Of a DNA stretch of 64,000 bases, positions 20,764-31,018 are shown piece by piece. A program made the position numbers and the translations under genes. Below the pieces are notes generated by a model. That model was not told the DNA's origin. It worked only from the letters and a program-made list of their open reading frames with translations, and searched no databases. Numbering within the stretch: position 1 is the stretch's first letter; each line of letters opens with the position of its first letter. The stretch is from Paraescarpia echinospica (taxonomy: Eukaryota; Annelida; Polychaeta; Sabellida; Siboglinidae), in the NCBI GenBank assembly GCA_020002185.1, contig CM034538.1, forward strand, positions 68,646,183 to 68,710,182, in the 5' to 3' direction.

Positions 20764-20856
20764 TACTGAGCAAGTGTCCACTTTTACATTCGACCACTGG
20801 GCAAGTGTCCACTGGGCAACTGACCGCTGAGCAAATGTCCACTGGGCAATTGTCCT
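20764..20856. repeat. short degenerate tandem repeat
   Basis: About five degenerate copies of a motif like CACTGGGCAAGTGTC (ACTGAGCAAGTGTCC, CTGGGCAACTGACC, TGAGCAAATGTCC, TGGGCAATTGTCC). It lies 3' of the MULE remnant and could be part of that element's terminal repeat; no left counterpart was found. Confidence 0.55.
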
Positions 20857-21054
20857 ACAATCGGTGAAGCGATATACGCGGCGACGTTTTACCCCATGTG
20901 TAACTAACCATCTGATTGATAGTTTATTATATATATAACAATATTATAAGTATTTGTTTACTGTACCCTATTTTATTTTCGTGAAAGAAAGTGTTTTTTT
21001 TTTAATATTGCTGTTGGGCCGTTTTATCCCATGATGTGGAGCATTATTTTGTTC

Positions 21055-21160
<106 letters not shown>

Positions 21161-21454
21161 AGTGTAATCACATTACAAATGTAACAAATATGCTACAACA
21201 AATAAAAAAAAATCTAACAAGTTAATTTTACAAATTAATCTACTTAACTTACAGGTACTACACGTTAACGTAATTGTGTGTGCTCGCGTGCGTGTGTGTA
21301 TGCGTGCGTGCGGGCGTGTTTGTAACACTGTAGGCATAAATGATTTGTGCGTTCGTGCGTGTATGTGACACTGCATGCACATCACAGTGATTGCGTGTGG
21401 CTCATGAAATTTTTTTGCGGCAGCGTTCACAATAAACGTCTAATTGCGCACCCC

Positions 21455-21605
21455 CGACAGACTAACCTAAATGGGGTCACAATGCAAAGGTCTAGGGGCG
21501 CGTGCAAGTAACGGGGGCACATTCAAAAAGGTCTGGGGCACGCTAAATTCCAAAGGTCTAGGGGGGGACGTTCCCCCAGACCCCCTGGATCCGCCTATAA
21601 ATGCT
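21455..21605. repeat. dispersed-repeat fragment
   Basis: G/C-runs with AAAGGTCTAGGGG recurring three times, ending in CCCCCTGGATCCGCCTATAA. This end sequence is typical of abundant short interspersed transposon ends in invertebrate genomes. A related GGAGCGGATCCAGGAC stretch lies at 14790-14806. Confidence 0.4.
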
Positions 21606-22159
21606 CCAGTAAGGAGATCGAGGGGAGGGGCGGTTTGCGTGTGTATAAAAATACTGAAATGTGACATTTAATTAATATAAAATGAAACCAATACCTCTGA
21701 TAAGACTTGTAATTTACAGTGATGTGGCAATTAAACAGTTTGCTGAATCGGCTCCATTGGCATTGACAGTCATTGAAGATTGATTAGTTTTACATGGTAT
21801 ACGCCCACCATGGCACTGCATAACATAATCAGAGCAGGTTTACTATTACAACAGTTTGAAAATTGTAATAGCATGATGGAGCAACCTCAGCAAACCAAAA
21901 CAATAGCGCATCTAATTAGGAAGAAAGTGGGCGGTCCAACATGAAGTCTGAATTAATAATTAACCAAAAAGCCGGTGCCCGCATCCCATAATACTATGAC
22001 ATAAGCATGGTTCAGCAACTTTGTATTCCTACGCGATAAAAACTTTGGAGGTTTAATACATTTCCCTCAAATGCTAGTTAGGACCCTATTCATCGTCGGA
22101 TAACATAATTTACTTATCATATAATAGCAATACCGTAAACCGTTTAAATTAACAGAAAC

Positions 22160-22760
22160 CGTTACATTTACATAAATTGTTTTTTTAACGCGTTGTAGTC
22201 TGCGCTAACAGGTGAGCTATTCGGCTGCGTCGGATTCCCAGTGTATCTGCAGGCTCTGGTTTATCACTTTATTTAGCGCGGTGGCTATTTAGCACGGGGA
22301 CATCTAGATCAGTAGCCCGTTGGCGTCAGATATATGGTGAGTTTTGCAAGTATCTATCGGCATATTTAAATAAGATCTGTAAATGAAATAATGTTGCAGT
22401 ATTTGCGGCAAGTCGGTCTTCACCTCACCGGTCATATCAACATCAATGGAGTCAAAATGGCGGAACGCCAAGAGCAGATCGGGGAGTGATGCTCAAATGC
22501 GATCCTACATTTGTGATGTGACATATCCCAATGTCACAAGCGATAATGCAAATCGTTTTATTGAAAGCATGCAGAAGACGTGAAATTGAAATAGAAACTT
22601 GTGGATTTTACTATTGGTTTGTGCACATTAATATTGTCGGTTTACAGATGGTGAACTACATACATGATACAGGCCGGTAGCGCCTCCTACTGATCAATCG
22701 GCGTACATGAACGCACCAGTAGGGGCGGGGCGTTCGTCCTGTAGACTCTAAATCACCTTT
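22160..22760 (+). promoter_or_regulatory. candidate promoter / non-coding first exon of the spectrin gene
   Basis: This is the last CpG-rich stretch before the strongly CpG-depleted region that continues through the beta-spectrin gene. It has a good 5' splice site, ATATATG|GTGAGTTTT at 22337, and a YY1-type start-site motif CAAAATGGCGG at 22453-22463. The in-frame peptide from that ATG is only ten codons. Inference only: an untranslated exon spliced to 30849 would explain why the CpG-poor domain starts here. Confidence 0.3.
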
Positions 22761-25274
22761 CCAATCTGGCACTTGCGATGCATGTGTTTATTAACTTTTT
22801 ATAAGGTTCACATTGGTTCGACACAGCATGTTTTTGAAGTCCTGCATACTCAACTTCAACTTTCCCCTTTCCCTGCCTTGGGCTTGGAAGGGAAAGGAAA
22901 ACCATGCCCAGCAGTACGTTTTTTAAAATTAAAGCCATAAAAGGTCCCACCCACTAATTGAGATAGTCATGACACAACTCACACCAATGTCCCTGATAAC
23001 AAATGTATCATTTACAAATATAGATATTCATTTGTCATACCTCTTGGCTAGTTCAACCGATTGTTTTAGTTTTTACATTGATGCATTTTTTTATATAGGT
23101 TAAACTGGGTTACATGTGTTTTATATTATAGTATATATGACAATAATGAATCATGTTTAACAGAGTGAACTGGCAGTCGTGATCACCTGAATAATGTGGA
23201 TATATGTCATTTATTTGTATTGACAGTGACAGGTTAGTTTTTCTCACTCTGAGCATGACAGTATAATGATGTACTGATCTTTCAACTAGTAAACAAAATG
23301 CTGATTCTGTAACTAATACCACAGCATGGATCATCACATTTGTGAGTTGTTTGCTTTCAGAATAAAAGCGTATTAATTTGGTATTTTTGCTTGCCAGTTT
23401 GCAGGACTAAACGTTTCATTAAGCATAATATAATTTGTGAGCTTACACACCCAGTGAATGAATCATTATGCAAGTCAGAATTTTTACACATGGAAATTGT
23501 TTTTTATACAGATTTGTTAAGATTTTTAGACACTCAGAACCCTGAACTGTTGTTGTTTTGTTACTGCACATGCTAAGTCGTTAACTAAAAACACAAAATT
23601 GTATGCAAATGCTCTTTTATTGCATAACATGCACTTTATAAATTGTGTTTTTTGTAGTGTAGCTGTAATATAGTTAAAAAGGCAGGAAATTGAAAGTGAA
23701 ACTGGCGTATGCAGTCATGTATGTTTTATAGCAGTCTCCCAGTACAGACAGTGGTGAGCTGTCCGGGGTGTGTAGCTTGAGCAAACACCACAGGTGACCT
23801 AGTTCCTACCCAGTGTATTGCATGTCACTGTCTGAGTGTGTGCTGATGACTATGACATTTGTATGCCAAGTGAGTAGTTGTGATGCAATGGTTGCTGCTG
23901 TCAGATGTGGGTGGTATCATTTATGAAATGGCTAAGATTGTTTTTGAACCAGTTTATGGACAACATGCTATTCAGTGTTTCTGTGTGTCATAGATAGTTA
24001 TGCAGAGATTTCCCAATGCTAGGCCTAATTCCCATGACACCCTGTTTTTTTATCCTGCTCTGCAGGCTTGCAGGCAGTGTGCAACATTATTGAATCTTCT
24101 GCCAGCCCACTGACAAATATGGCTCCTGCCGCTTTTGCATATAAACCAATATTTCTTAAATGGATTGAGAATCCGAGGTAGAATTTGACAGTGAGATGTA
24201 TTACAGGTATCTTACGATACGTTCTGTAATTATGTTATCACATTGCTTCTTATGCCATGGTCTACAAAACCTGTACATGTAGATCAGTAAGAGTGCGGAT
24301 AACGGCTTATTAGAAGACACGTTTTTAGAAATCTATGATATTTACTATGAGAAAATTCCTGTCGAAATTGACATTTTGAGTGCACTTTTGATTAAAATTT
24401 ATGAGATAAATCATTAAATGCAGTGGCTTGAACTGTTAGACATTAAAATCTGAAGAAAGGTCTGCTATGTTTCCAAGTTGTAAGTCTCCTATTTGATATT
24501 TACAACCTGGTGTGACACACTGCTTTGCAGACCCTGTTTTCTGTGCCCAGAATTTTGGTGGAGGCCTGTTTCAGCATTAACCCTTGACACCCCATGATTC
24601 GCAATGGAACAGCACTGTTATCCCTCATCTAGGTTCTGAGTTTAAACTACAAACCTGCATCTACACTCTCTCTGTCACCTCTGTGAGCAGATTACTGTTT
24701 TGTTTAATTATAATTATGTGATTGTTAACTTATGTTTCTTGAACTTTACTTGACAAATCTTAGCACTAACGCTTTCTATCTGGGTTTCTTATTGAATTGC
24801 AATTAAACTCAATTCCTTATGGTCCCTCTTAGAATAATTTTGATTGACCTTAACCCTACTAATTATTAGCTAGGTGGAGTAAGAAGTTTTGCATTGCTCA
24901 GGTCCTTAAATTGCAGTCTTGAATTAATCAAAATTGTACCTTTTAGCTGGAAGGCTTGCATGGAAGCCATTCACGTCAAGCACAGCCATTATTGGTTAGT
25001 TTAGTTTTTCAATGACAAACCAGTGTCATTTGAGCCATTTATTTAATTAATACTGACCCTTTAAATTTGTTTCACTACCAGTTGTGCCAATGATAGTCAT
25101 TAGTATGTGCCCCATAGACTTTGAACTATTATTTAATCTAGTGGCAACCTTCTAAATTGTAACAGGTTTTATTAATTGTGATTGCCCGTCTTGGCCAGTC
25201 ATCTACCAGTCTTGAAGATGGGCAGACTGGTCTCTTGCTTAGTCCTTGGCAAGAATGTTTCATGTGTAGTCCAA
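22761..25274. other. CpG-poor non-coding DNA
   Basis: No gene or repeat recognised. The T/G-rich, CpG-depleted composition is the same as in the spectrin introns, so this may be the first intron of that gene. Confidence 0.4.
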
Positions 25275-25426
25275 CATTTAACAAGATTTAACAAGATTTA
25301 ACAAGATTGCCATCCAGAGAATTAACTCTAGATGGCAGGTGGACAAGTAAGCCCTTTGGCTTATCGAGAGTCCAACCCTTTTATCTACATATATCCAGCC
25401 CTTCTGAGGTATGTGTCGATTTTATT

Positions 25427-28264
25427 TTAAAACATATTCACACTACTAGCACCCACACAATCATCAGATAATCTGTTCCATTCATTCACCGTCCTTTGTG
25501 AAAATGAGAACTTTCTCACGTCTAATCTACACTGCTCCTTTACTAATGTAACTTCATGTCCTCTAGTCTTTCTATCTTTCTTAACTGAAAAAAACATATT
25601 TCTATCAATATTTTCATAACCATTCAATATTTTAAACACTTCTATCTGATCTCCTCTCAATCTCCTGGTCTCTAGTGTTGTTAAACCACATTCTTTTAGG
25701 CGTTTTTCATAACTAAGATCCCTCAGTTTTGGTATCATTTTAGTCGCTCTCCTCTGTACTCTTTCTAGCATATCTATATCCTTCTTGCAGTATGGCCTCC
25801 ATGCTTGTATACAATATTCTAAATGAGGCCTAACTATTGTTTTGTACAGTGGTATTATTAGTTCTTTTTCTTTATATGCTATATTTCGCCTAATCAATCC
25901 AAGGATTTGATTTCCCTTTGAAGCTGCAATTCCACACTGCTCTGAAACCTTCATGTCAGCACTAATTGTCAGCCCTAAGTCTTTTTCTTTTACAGTAGTA
26001 CTTAGTACAGTTCCCCCCATTGTATATTCTACATATTCGTTCCCATGTCCTGTGTGGAGGCATTTACATTTCCCAAAATTGAACAACATTTGCCACTTTT
26101 CAGACCATTTGATCAACCTGTCAAGATCATCTTGTAAATGCTGTCTATCACCATCACTTTCAATCCTTCTAAACACTTTTGTATCATCTGCAAATTTCAA
26201 CACCTTGCTAGCTATATCATCGTCCAAATCGTTTATATATATTAAGAATAATATAGGTCCCAGTACTGATCCCTGTGGAACCCCACTCAAAACTGATTTC
26301 CAGTTTGAAGCCTCCCCATCAACAACTACCCGTTGTCTTCTGTCAATCAGCCATTTTTCTATCCAGTTAATTATACCATTTCCTATGCCATGGGCTTTTA
26401 GTTTAAGCAGTAATCTCTGATGTGGAACTTTGTCGAAAGCTTTTTGAAAATCTAAGTAGATATCTACTGGTGATCCATCATCTACCCACTTAGTGATATC
26501 TTCCAAAAAACATAACATATTTGTTAAGCATGACCTCGCTTTTAGAAACCCATGTTGAGATGGGTTTATCAAGTTATGTTTAACAAGAAAATCCACCATG
26601 TGATCTTTAATTAGTCTTTCTAATAATTTACAAATCACCGATGTTAAACTAACTGGTCTATAATTATTTGACTTGTTTCTCGAACCTTTTTTAAATAACG
26701 GTATAATGTTTGCTTCTTTCCATTCTAAAGGAACCACTCCCTCTTCTAATGACAAGTTGAAAACTGTTGCAAGCGGTATGCTAATTTGTTCTACAATTTC
26801 CAATAGTAGTTTGGGTGGAATACCATCCACTCCAGGTGATTTATTATCCTTCATAGCCCTAATTTTCTTAGCTACCATTTCTGGGGTTACAATTAACTGT
26901 CTTAAATAGTCTGATTCTGCCCCCTTGAACTTAGCCTCTGGTACTGGCAGTGAACTAGTGTCTTCTCTGGTAAACACTGAACTAAAATACTCATTTAGGT
27001 CTTCAGCCATTAAGAATCCTTCTGATATTATATTTCCAGCACTATCTTCTAGAGGACCGACCTTATCCTGAACTTTCTGTTTGCTTCGAACATACGCATA
27101 AAAACTCTTGCTGTCATGTTTTATATTACAAGCTAATTTATGTTCATAGCTTCTCTTTGAATTTCTAATTTCAGCTGTAGCTTGGTTTAGTGCTTCTTTA
27201 TAAATGTTGTAGTCTTCGTCATTGCCAGTACGTCTATAAGCCTTCCACATCATTTGTTTATACTTAATTTTTCTAATGGCTTCTTTCGATAAGTATTTCT
27301 TTCTGGTCCGTTTCCCTTGTTTTTTGAAGGGAACAAATTTATCTACGATGCACTCTATTTCATTCTTTAAGATATTCCAGCATTCTGTTGCTGTCTTATT
27401 CTTCAGTGTATTATTCCAGTCTATCTTTGCTAAATATTTCCTCATTTCCTTATATCTTCCTTTGTGGAAATTTCTCCTCAACTGCTTTTTATTATTTCTT
27501 TCTGATTTTACTTTAATGGTAAAATGTATCTGGTTGTGATCACTACTTCCCAGAGGCTCACATAATTTAACATTGTCAACTAATTCATTCTGTGAGGACA
27601 AAACTAAGTCTAACACATTCTCTCCCCTGGTTGGTTCTAGCACATGTTGAGAAAGGAAACTATCTTGTACTAAAACTAAAAACTTGTGGTCCTCACTACC
27701 CATACTCTGTAGAGATTTCCATTTTATATGCCCATGGTTAAAATCCCCCATAATAACACAGTCCCGTTTGCTCACTTCCCTTATAGCGTTTTGTATTTTT
27801 TCATTCTCTTCTATGCTTATGTTTGGACTTCGATAAACTAATCCAACCGTTAACGCTGAGTTTCCTGTAACTATGTTACACCAAACAGCTTCTTCGCAAT
27901 CTGCTTCTCTGTCTAATTTTATTTCATAAGCCTGGATAGATTCTTTAATATATAAAATAACTCCACCTCCCCTTCTTCCTATTCTATCTTTCCTAAACAT
28001 TACATATCCTGTCAGTCCCAATTCGGCATCTGATATATCGGTGGTTGCCCATGATTCGGTTATACCTATTATGTGAGGGTCAATATCTTCTACCATAATG
28101 TTTAGTTCATTTCTTTTGTTTACTATACTCCTTGCATTTAAACAAACACATTTATACCCAGCTTCAGAACAGTTTTCCAGACTGTTCTTTGCTGAATTAT
28201 TTTTGCTGCCTTTATCTATGCCTCCAGTTTCAGGCTTCTCTGCGAGTCCCCCTGCGAATTTAGT
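25427..28264 (-). CDS. LINE ORF2: endonuclease and reverse transcriptase
   Basis: 945 open codons from just after the ORF1 stop; the first ATG is codon 57, at 28096. The region before that ATG is clearly part of the protein: it carries the first endonuclease motif CLNARSIVNK. Apurinic endonuclease motifs follow (IIGITESW, VIMGDFNH, GSSDHNQI). The reverse transcriptase has the palm motif KFADDTKVF (FADD at residues 635-638 counted from the ATG) and GVPQGSVLGPILFLIYIN. The C-terminal part (RPHLEYCIQAWRPYCKKDID, ERVQRRATKMI) is typical of the CR1/Jockey-like group. The protein nicks target DNA and primes reverse transcription there. No internal stop is present. Confidence 0.93.
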   Translation of the reverse strand, partial: TKFAGGLAEKPETGGIDKGSKNNSAKNSLENCSEAGYKCVCLNARSIVNKRNELNIMVEDIDPHIIGITESWATTDISDAELGLTGYVMFRKDRIGRRGGGVILYIKESIQAYEIKLDREADCEEAVWCNIVTGNSALTVGLVYRSPNISIEENEKIQNAIREVSKRDCVIMGDFNHGHIKWKSLQSMGSEDHKFLVLVQDSFLSQHVLEPTRGENVLDLVLSSQNELVDNVKLCEPLGSSDHNQIHFTIKVKSERNNKKQLRRNFHKGRYKEMRKYLAKIDWNNTLKNKTATECWNILKNEIECIVDKFVPFKKQGKRTRKKYLSKEAIRKIKYKQMMWKAYRRTGNDEDYNIYKEALNQATAEIRNSKRSYEHKLACNIKHDSKSFYAYVRSKQKVQDKVGPLEDSAGNIISEGFLMAEDLNEYFSSVFTREDTSSLPVPEAKFKGAESDYLRQLIVTPEMVAKKIRAMKDNKSPGVDGIPPKLLLEIVEQISIPLATVFNLSLEEGVVPLEWKEANIIPLFKKGSRNKSNNYRPVSLTSVICKLLERLIKDHMVDFLVKHNLINPSQHGFLKARSCLTNMLCFLEDITKWVDDGSPVDIYLDFQKAFDKVPHQRLLLKLKAHGIGNGIINWIEKWLIDRRQRVVVDGEASNWKSVLSGVPQGSVLGPILFLIYINDLDDDIASKVLKFADDTKVFRRIESDGDRQHLQDDLDRLIKWSEKWQMLFNFGKCKCLHTGHGNEYVEYTMGGTVLSTTVKEKDLGLTISADMKVSEQCGIAASKGNQILGLIRRNIAYKEKELIIPLYKTIVRPHLEYCIQAWRPYCKKDIDMLERVQRRATKMIPKLRDLSYEKRLKECGLTTLETRRLRGDQIEVFKILNGYENIDRNMFFSVKKDRKTRGHEVTLVKEQCRLDVRKFSFSQRTVNEWNRLSDDCVGASSVNMF

Positions 28265-29659
28265 TTAAATAGATGCAACCTGTCCCACTGTCAACAGATC
28301 GCAGCAGATTCTCTGAGAATACTGCTGCCCCTTTCCACTTAGATGGAGGCCATCTCTCATGTACATATCTTCTCTCCCAACAAAGTACCCCCATAAATCT
28401 ATGAATCCCACGCCCTCTTCCTCACACATCTGCTCAACTAGTGCGTTGATCGCCATCCTCTTACAGTTTCTGTATCTTGCCCCCCTTCCTCCCATTACTG
28501 GCAAAATTCCTGAGAGAATAACCTGTTCCACTCTTGTCTTCTTTAGCTTCCTCACTAGATGTCTGTACTTCTGAACTATACCAGTTGTTCCCTCCTTGTC
28601 TGCATTGTTTGTCCCAACGTGTACTAGTATAGACCCTCCCTTGCCATGCCCCAATACCTTCTCTACCCTTTCGGTCACATGCTCTATCCTAGCCCCCGGT
28701 AGACATACAACAACGTCCTTCCCCTCGCATATAGTCTTGTCTGTTTTTCTCAGAATTGAATCGCCCATAAACACTCTCTCTTTTCTCTTTGCCCCCTCAA
28801 TCACTGCCTCGGAGTAGCTCCTCCGGTTTGCATATGTCTGGTTGTTGTCTTTTCCTCTTGTCATCTTCTCTCCTGTCACATTCTCTTCCATTCCCTTCTT
28901 TCCTGTCGCGTTTTCTCTTGTCCCCTTTCCTCCTGTCATCTTCTCTTCTAGCACATTTACTCTCACTTCCTTTCGTCCCTTCTTCTTTCCTCCCATCACA
29001 TTTTCTTCTCTCCTCTCCCGTCCCTTTTCCCCGGCTACCTCCTTCACTACGGTCACTTTCTCCCCTGTCACCTTCACGCCTGTCATGTTTTCTGTTTTTG
29101 CTGAACACTGTCTTCTTCCATCAGTCTTCTGTCTCACAGTCTTACCAACTGCCTCTGTGGTATCTACCTCTTCACCACCTGTATCGCTGTCGTGTCTCTC
29201 CTCGTTCTCTACAGTCTGACTACCTGCTGATCTATCCCCACTGGCCCGTTTTCTCTTCCTCTGCCGAACACTTTTCCTCCGTCCCTCTGTTTTCTCAATG
29301 TCTTGTTCCTTCACACCGGTCACCTTCCTTCCTCTCAGTCTCCTTTCTTCAGTCTCCGTGTCACAACTCTGCTCCTTCTGTGTTGTAGAATTCTCAACTC
29401 TCTCCGCGTCATCCCTCTCTGCTCCATCTATTTCTATGTTGAGTCTCGCCTCCATCTCCTTCACTATATCCGTCAACTTACACACCTCCTTCATCAGACA
29501 TTCCACCCTCAAACACCCCATACACCGAAAGGTGAATCCGTCATCTTTGGTCTCTGCCCATGATTTTGGACAGCCAGACAACGCAAAATCCACCCAGCTC
29601 TGGCAGTCGTTGCAAACTAGGTGTCGTTTTGCCCTGAGTTGCCGCTTGCAAGGTGCCAT
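28265..29659 (-). CDS. LINE ORF1: finger, basic linker, SGNH esterase-like domain
   Basis: 464 residues. The N-terminus has a Cys-rich finger (HLVCNDCQSW, then FTFRCMGCL). It is followed by a long Lys/Arg/Glu/Gly-rich low-complexity linker (about 85-285) with loose repeats of EENVTGEK type. The C-terminal domain has the SGNH/GDSL hydrolase motifs: FMGDSILRKTD (Ser near residue 297), HVGTNNADKEG (Asn) and MRDGLHLSGKGQ (Asp and His). Esterase-type ORF1 proteins are known from CR1 LINEs. ORF1 probably binds the element RNA. Its stop TAA (28265-28267) is in frame with ORF2. Confidence 0.88.
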   Translation of the reverse strand: MAPCKRQLRAKRHLVCNDCQSWVDFALSGCPKSWAETKDDGFTFRCMGCLRVECLMKEVCKLTDIVKEMEARLNIEIDGAERDDAERVENSTTQKEQSCDTETEERRLRGRKVTGVKEQDIEKTEGRRKSVRQRKRKRASGDRSAGSQTVENEERHDSDTGGEEVDTTEAVGKTVRQKTDGRRQCSAKTENMTGVKVTGEKVTVVKEVAGEKGRERREENVMGGKKKGRKEVRVNVLEEKMTGGKGTRENATGKKGMEENVTGEKMTRGKDNNQTYANRRSYSEAVIEGAKRKERVFMGDSILRKTDKTICEGKDVVVCLPGARIEHVTERVEKVLGHGKGGSILVHVGTNNADKEGTTGIVQKYRHLVRKLKKTRVEQVILSGILPVMGGRGARYRNCKRMAINALVEQMCEEEGVGFIDLWGYFVGREDMYMRDGLHLSGKGQQYSQRICCDLLTVGQVASI

Positions 29660-30230
29660 ATCAGAATTTATTTATGTTCAAAGTAGTTTTATGTAGTCTT
29701 TGAAAAGACTTTTCTGTGTACAATTTACACCAGATTGTTTAGGTTATAGTTAGTTATATTTGTTAACACACAGTGACACACCGTGCCTTACCTAGTTACG
29801 ATGTCGATGACAATGTATTCAAGTTAGGCTTAGATACAAGGTAGTCTTTACAAAGACTGTTTCCTGTGTACTATTATACACTTTAAAAGATTGCTATTTC
29901 AGGTTTTAATTACTCATCTAACTACACCGATTATCTCAAATAACGCTATTCTATTGTCGTTCACGGTACGCTAACTTCGCCAGTGACCTACTTTGTAAAC
30001 AACGTTCCGATTACATTAACGTCCCCAATTATCGCTCGCAAATCGCCTACTTTTAATCTACCCTAGATTACTCCCTCTAGCTAACTTTTAACAAAAAATA
30101 TTGCTTAATATATATCTATAATTACGTTATGTATCCTATACGCTCAATACTATCACTTATCTTGATCAAATATCCTTATATTTTCGCAAGTTTGCTGCAC
30201 CAAATTCAAATCAATTCACCACCGGAAGTC

Positions 30231-30848
30231 CCCCAAATGCTCTATGATGTTGTAAATGTGTGACATCATTTTGCATGCTGTGTTTCTGGTTCCCATTCAT
30301 ATTACAGTAATCATAGCCCAGGGGTCCTTGGAGAACTAGAAGTCTAGAACTGATAAGAAGTTGTTAGATTGCTAAGTGGTCTGTTGGAAGCATTACACTT
30401 ACAGGCTAAGTTGCTCTGTTGTAATCAGATACACTGTAAATGGAACTATCATCCCCCACCTCAGCCACACCACAATGAATTGTGGTAATTTGTTATAAAA
30501 ATTAATTACTGGGATAATTTTGATAATGTACAAGCATTACTTTTTGTTTTATCGTGACGTTGATGAATCCCTCTTGATTATGTTTTGGATGTGCACTAAT
30601 ATCTATCAGTTCCAGTATGAGTCATGTTCCTGTATTCAGACCTCATGTTGAAAGTTCTAAATATACACACATATTTTTAGATGATAGGAAGCACACATTA
30701 CTGTCAGTGTAAATTGTACTTCCTGTGTGTACTGAATAGCAGACAGGAATTTAATGTGATGCCACGGTTGAATTTCGCCACAGATTGCCACTTTCAAACA
30801 GAACTGTTTTGGATGGTGTGAGCTAAAGGCGTGTTTCTTTGTTGACAG
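30231..30848. other. CpG-poor non-coding DNA before spectrin exon 1
   Basis: Nothing recognised; it ends in the 3' splice-site-like TTTCTTTGTTGACAG at 30848. Confidence 0.4.
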
Positions 30849-31018
30849 TGGTGCTGCGGGAACTAAGCGCGGCAAGATGGAGATTGAGACTTTACGGTCC
30901 GGTGATCTGCTGAAGAACCACAATGCCAACCTGGATAACATGGAGAATGAGGATGACTGGGAGGGAGGAGACAATTCAGCCAAACTTTTCGAGAGGTCCA
31001 GGATCAAAGCACTTGCAG
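30849..31018 (+). CDS. SPTBN1: beta-spectrin exon 1 (first coding exon)
   Basis: Begins after GTTGACAG and ends ...CTTGCAG|GTAGGA. The proposed ATG is at 30877. It encodes a variable N-terminus with [20 protein letters not shown]. The conserved [11 protein letters not shown] immediately precedes CH1. The final G is the first base of the Asp codon completed in exon 2. Bases 30849-30876 are open in frame and may be UTR or extra N-terminal coding sequence. Confidence 0.9.

Larger units (their letters stand above)
25275..30230 (-). mobile_element. CR1-like non-LTR retrotransposon, near full length
   Basis: An antisense LINE with a 5' UTR (about 29660-30230), ORF1, ORF2 and a short 3' UTR. It ends in three copies of a 10-bp tail repeat (minus strand AATCTTGTTA, + strand TTTAACAAGATTTAACAAGA at 25278-25307). 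Short terminal repeats instead of poly(A) are usual for CR1-group LINEs. The 5' boundary is placed where CpG content falls and is approximate. Both ORFs are open. The 5' UTR has two related stretches (GTACACAGGAAACAGTCTTT and GTACACAGAAAAGTCTTTTC), suggesting an internal duplication. Confidence 0.85.

Noticed and set aside
22453..22488. Ten-codon frame from ATGGCGGAACGC as a gene start
   Set aside because: It stops after ten codons and has no splice donor in frame; kept only as a start-site motif.
28789..29388. 199-codon Ser/Leu/Pro-rich plus-strand frame
   Set aside because: Antisense of the purine-rich ORF1 linker of the LINE.
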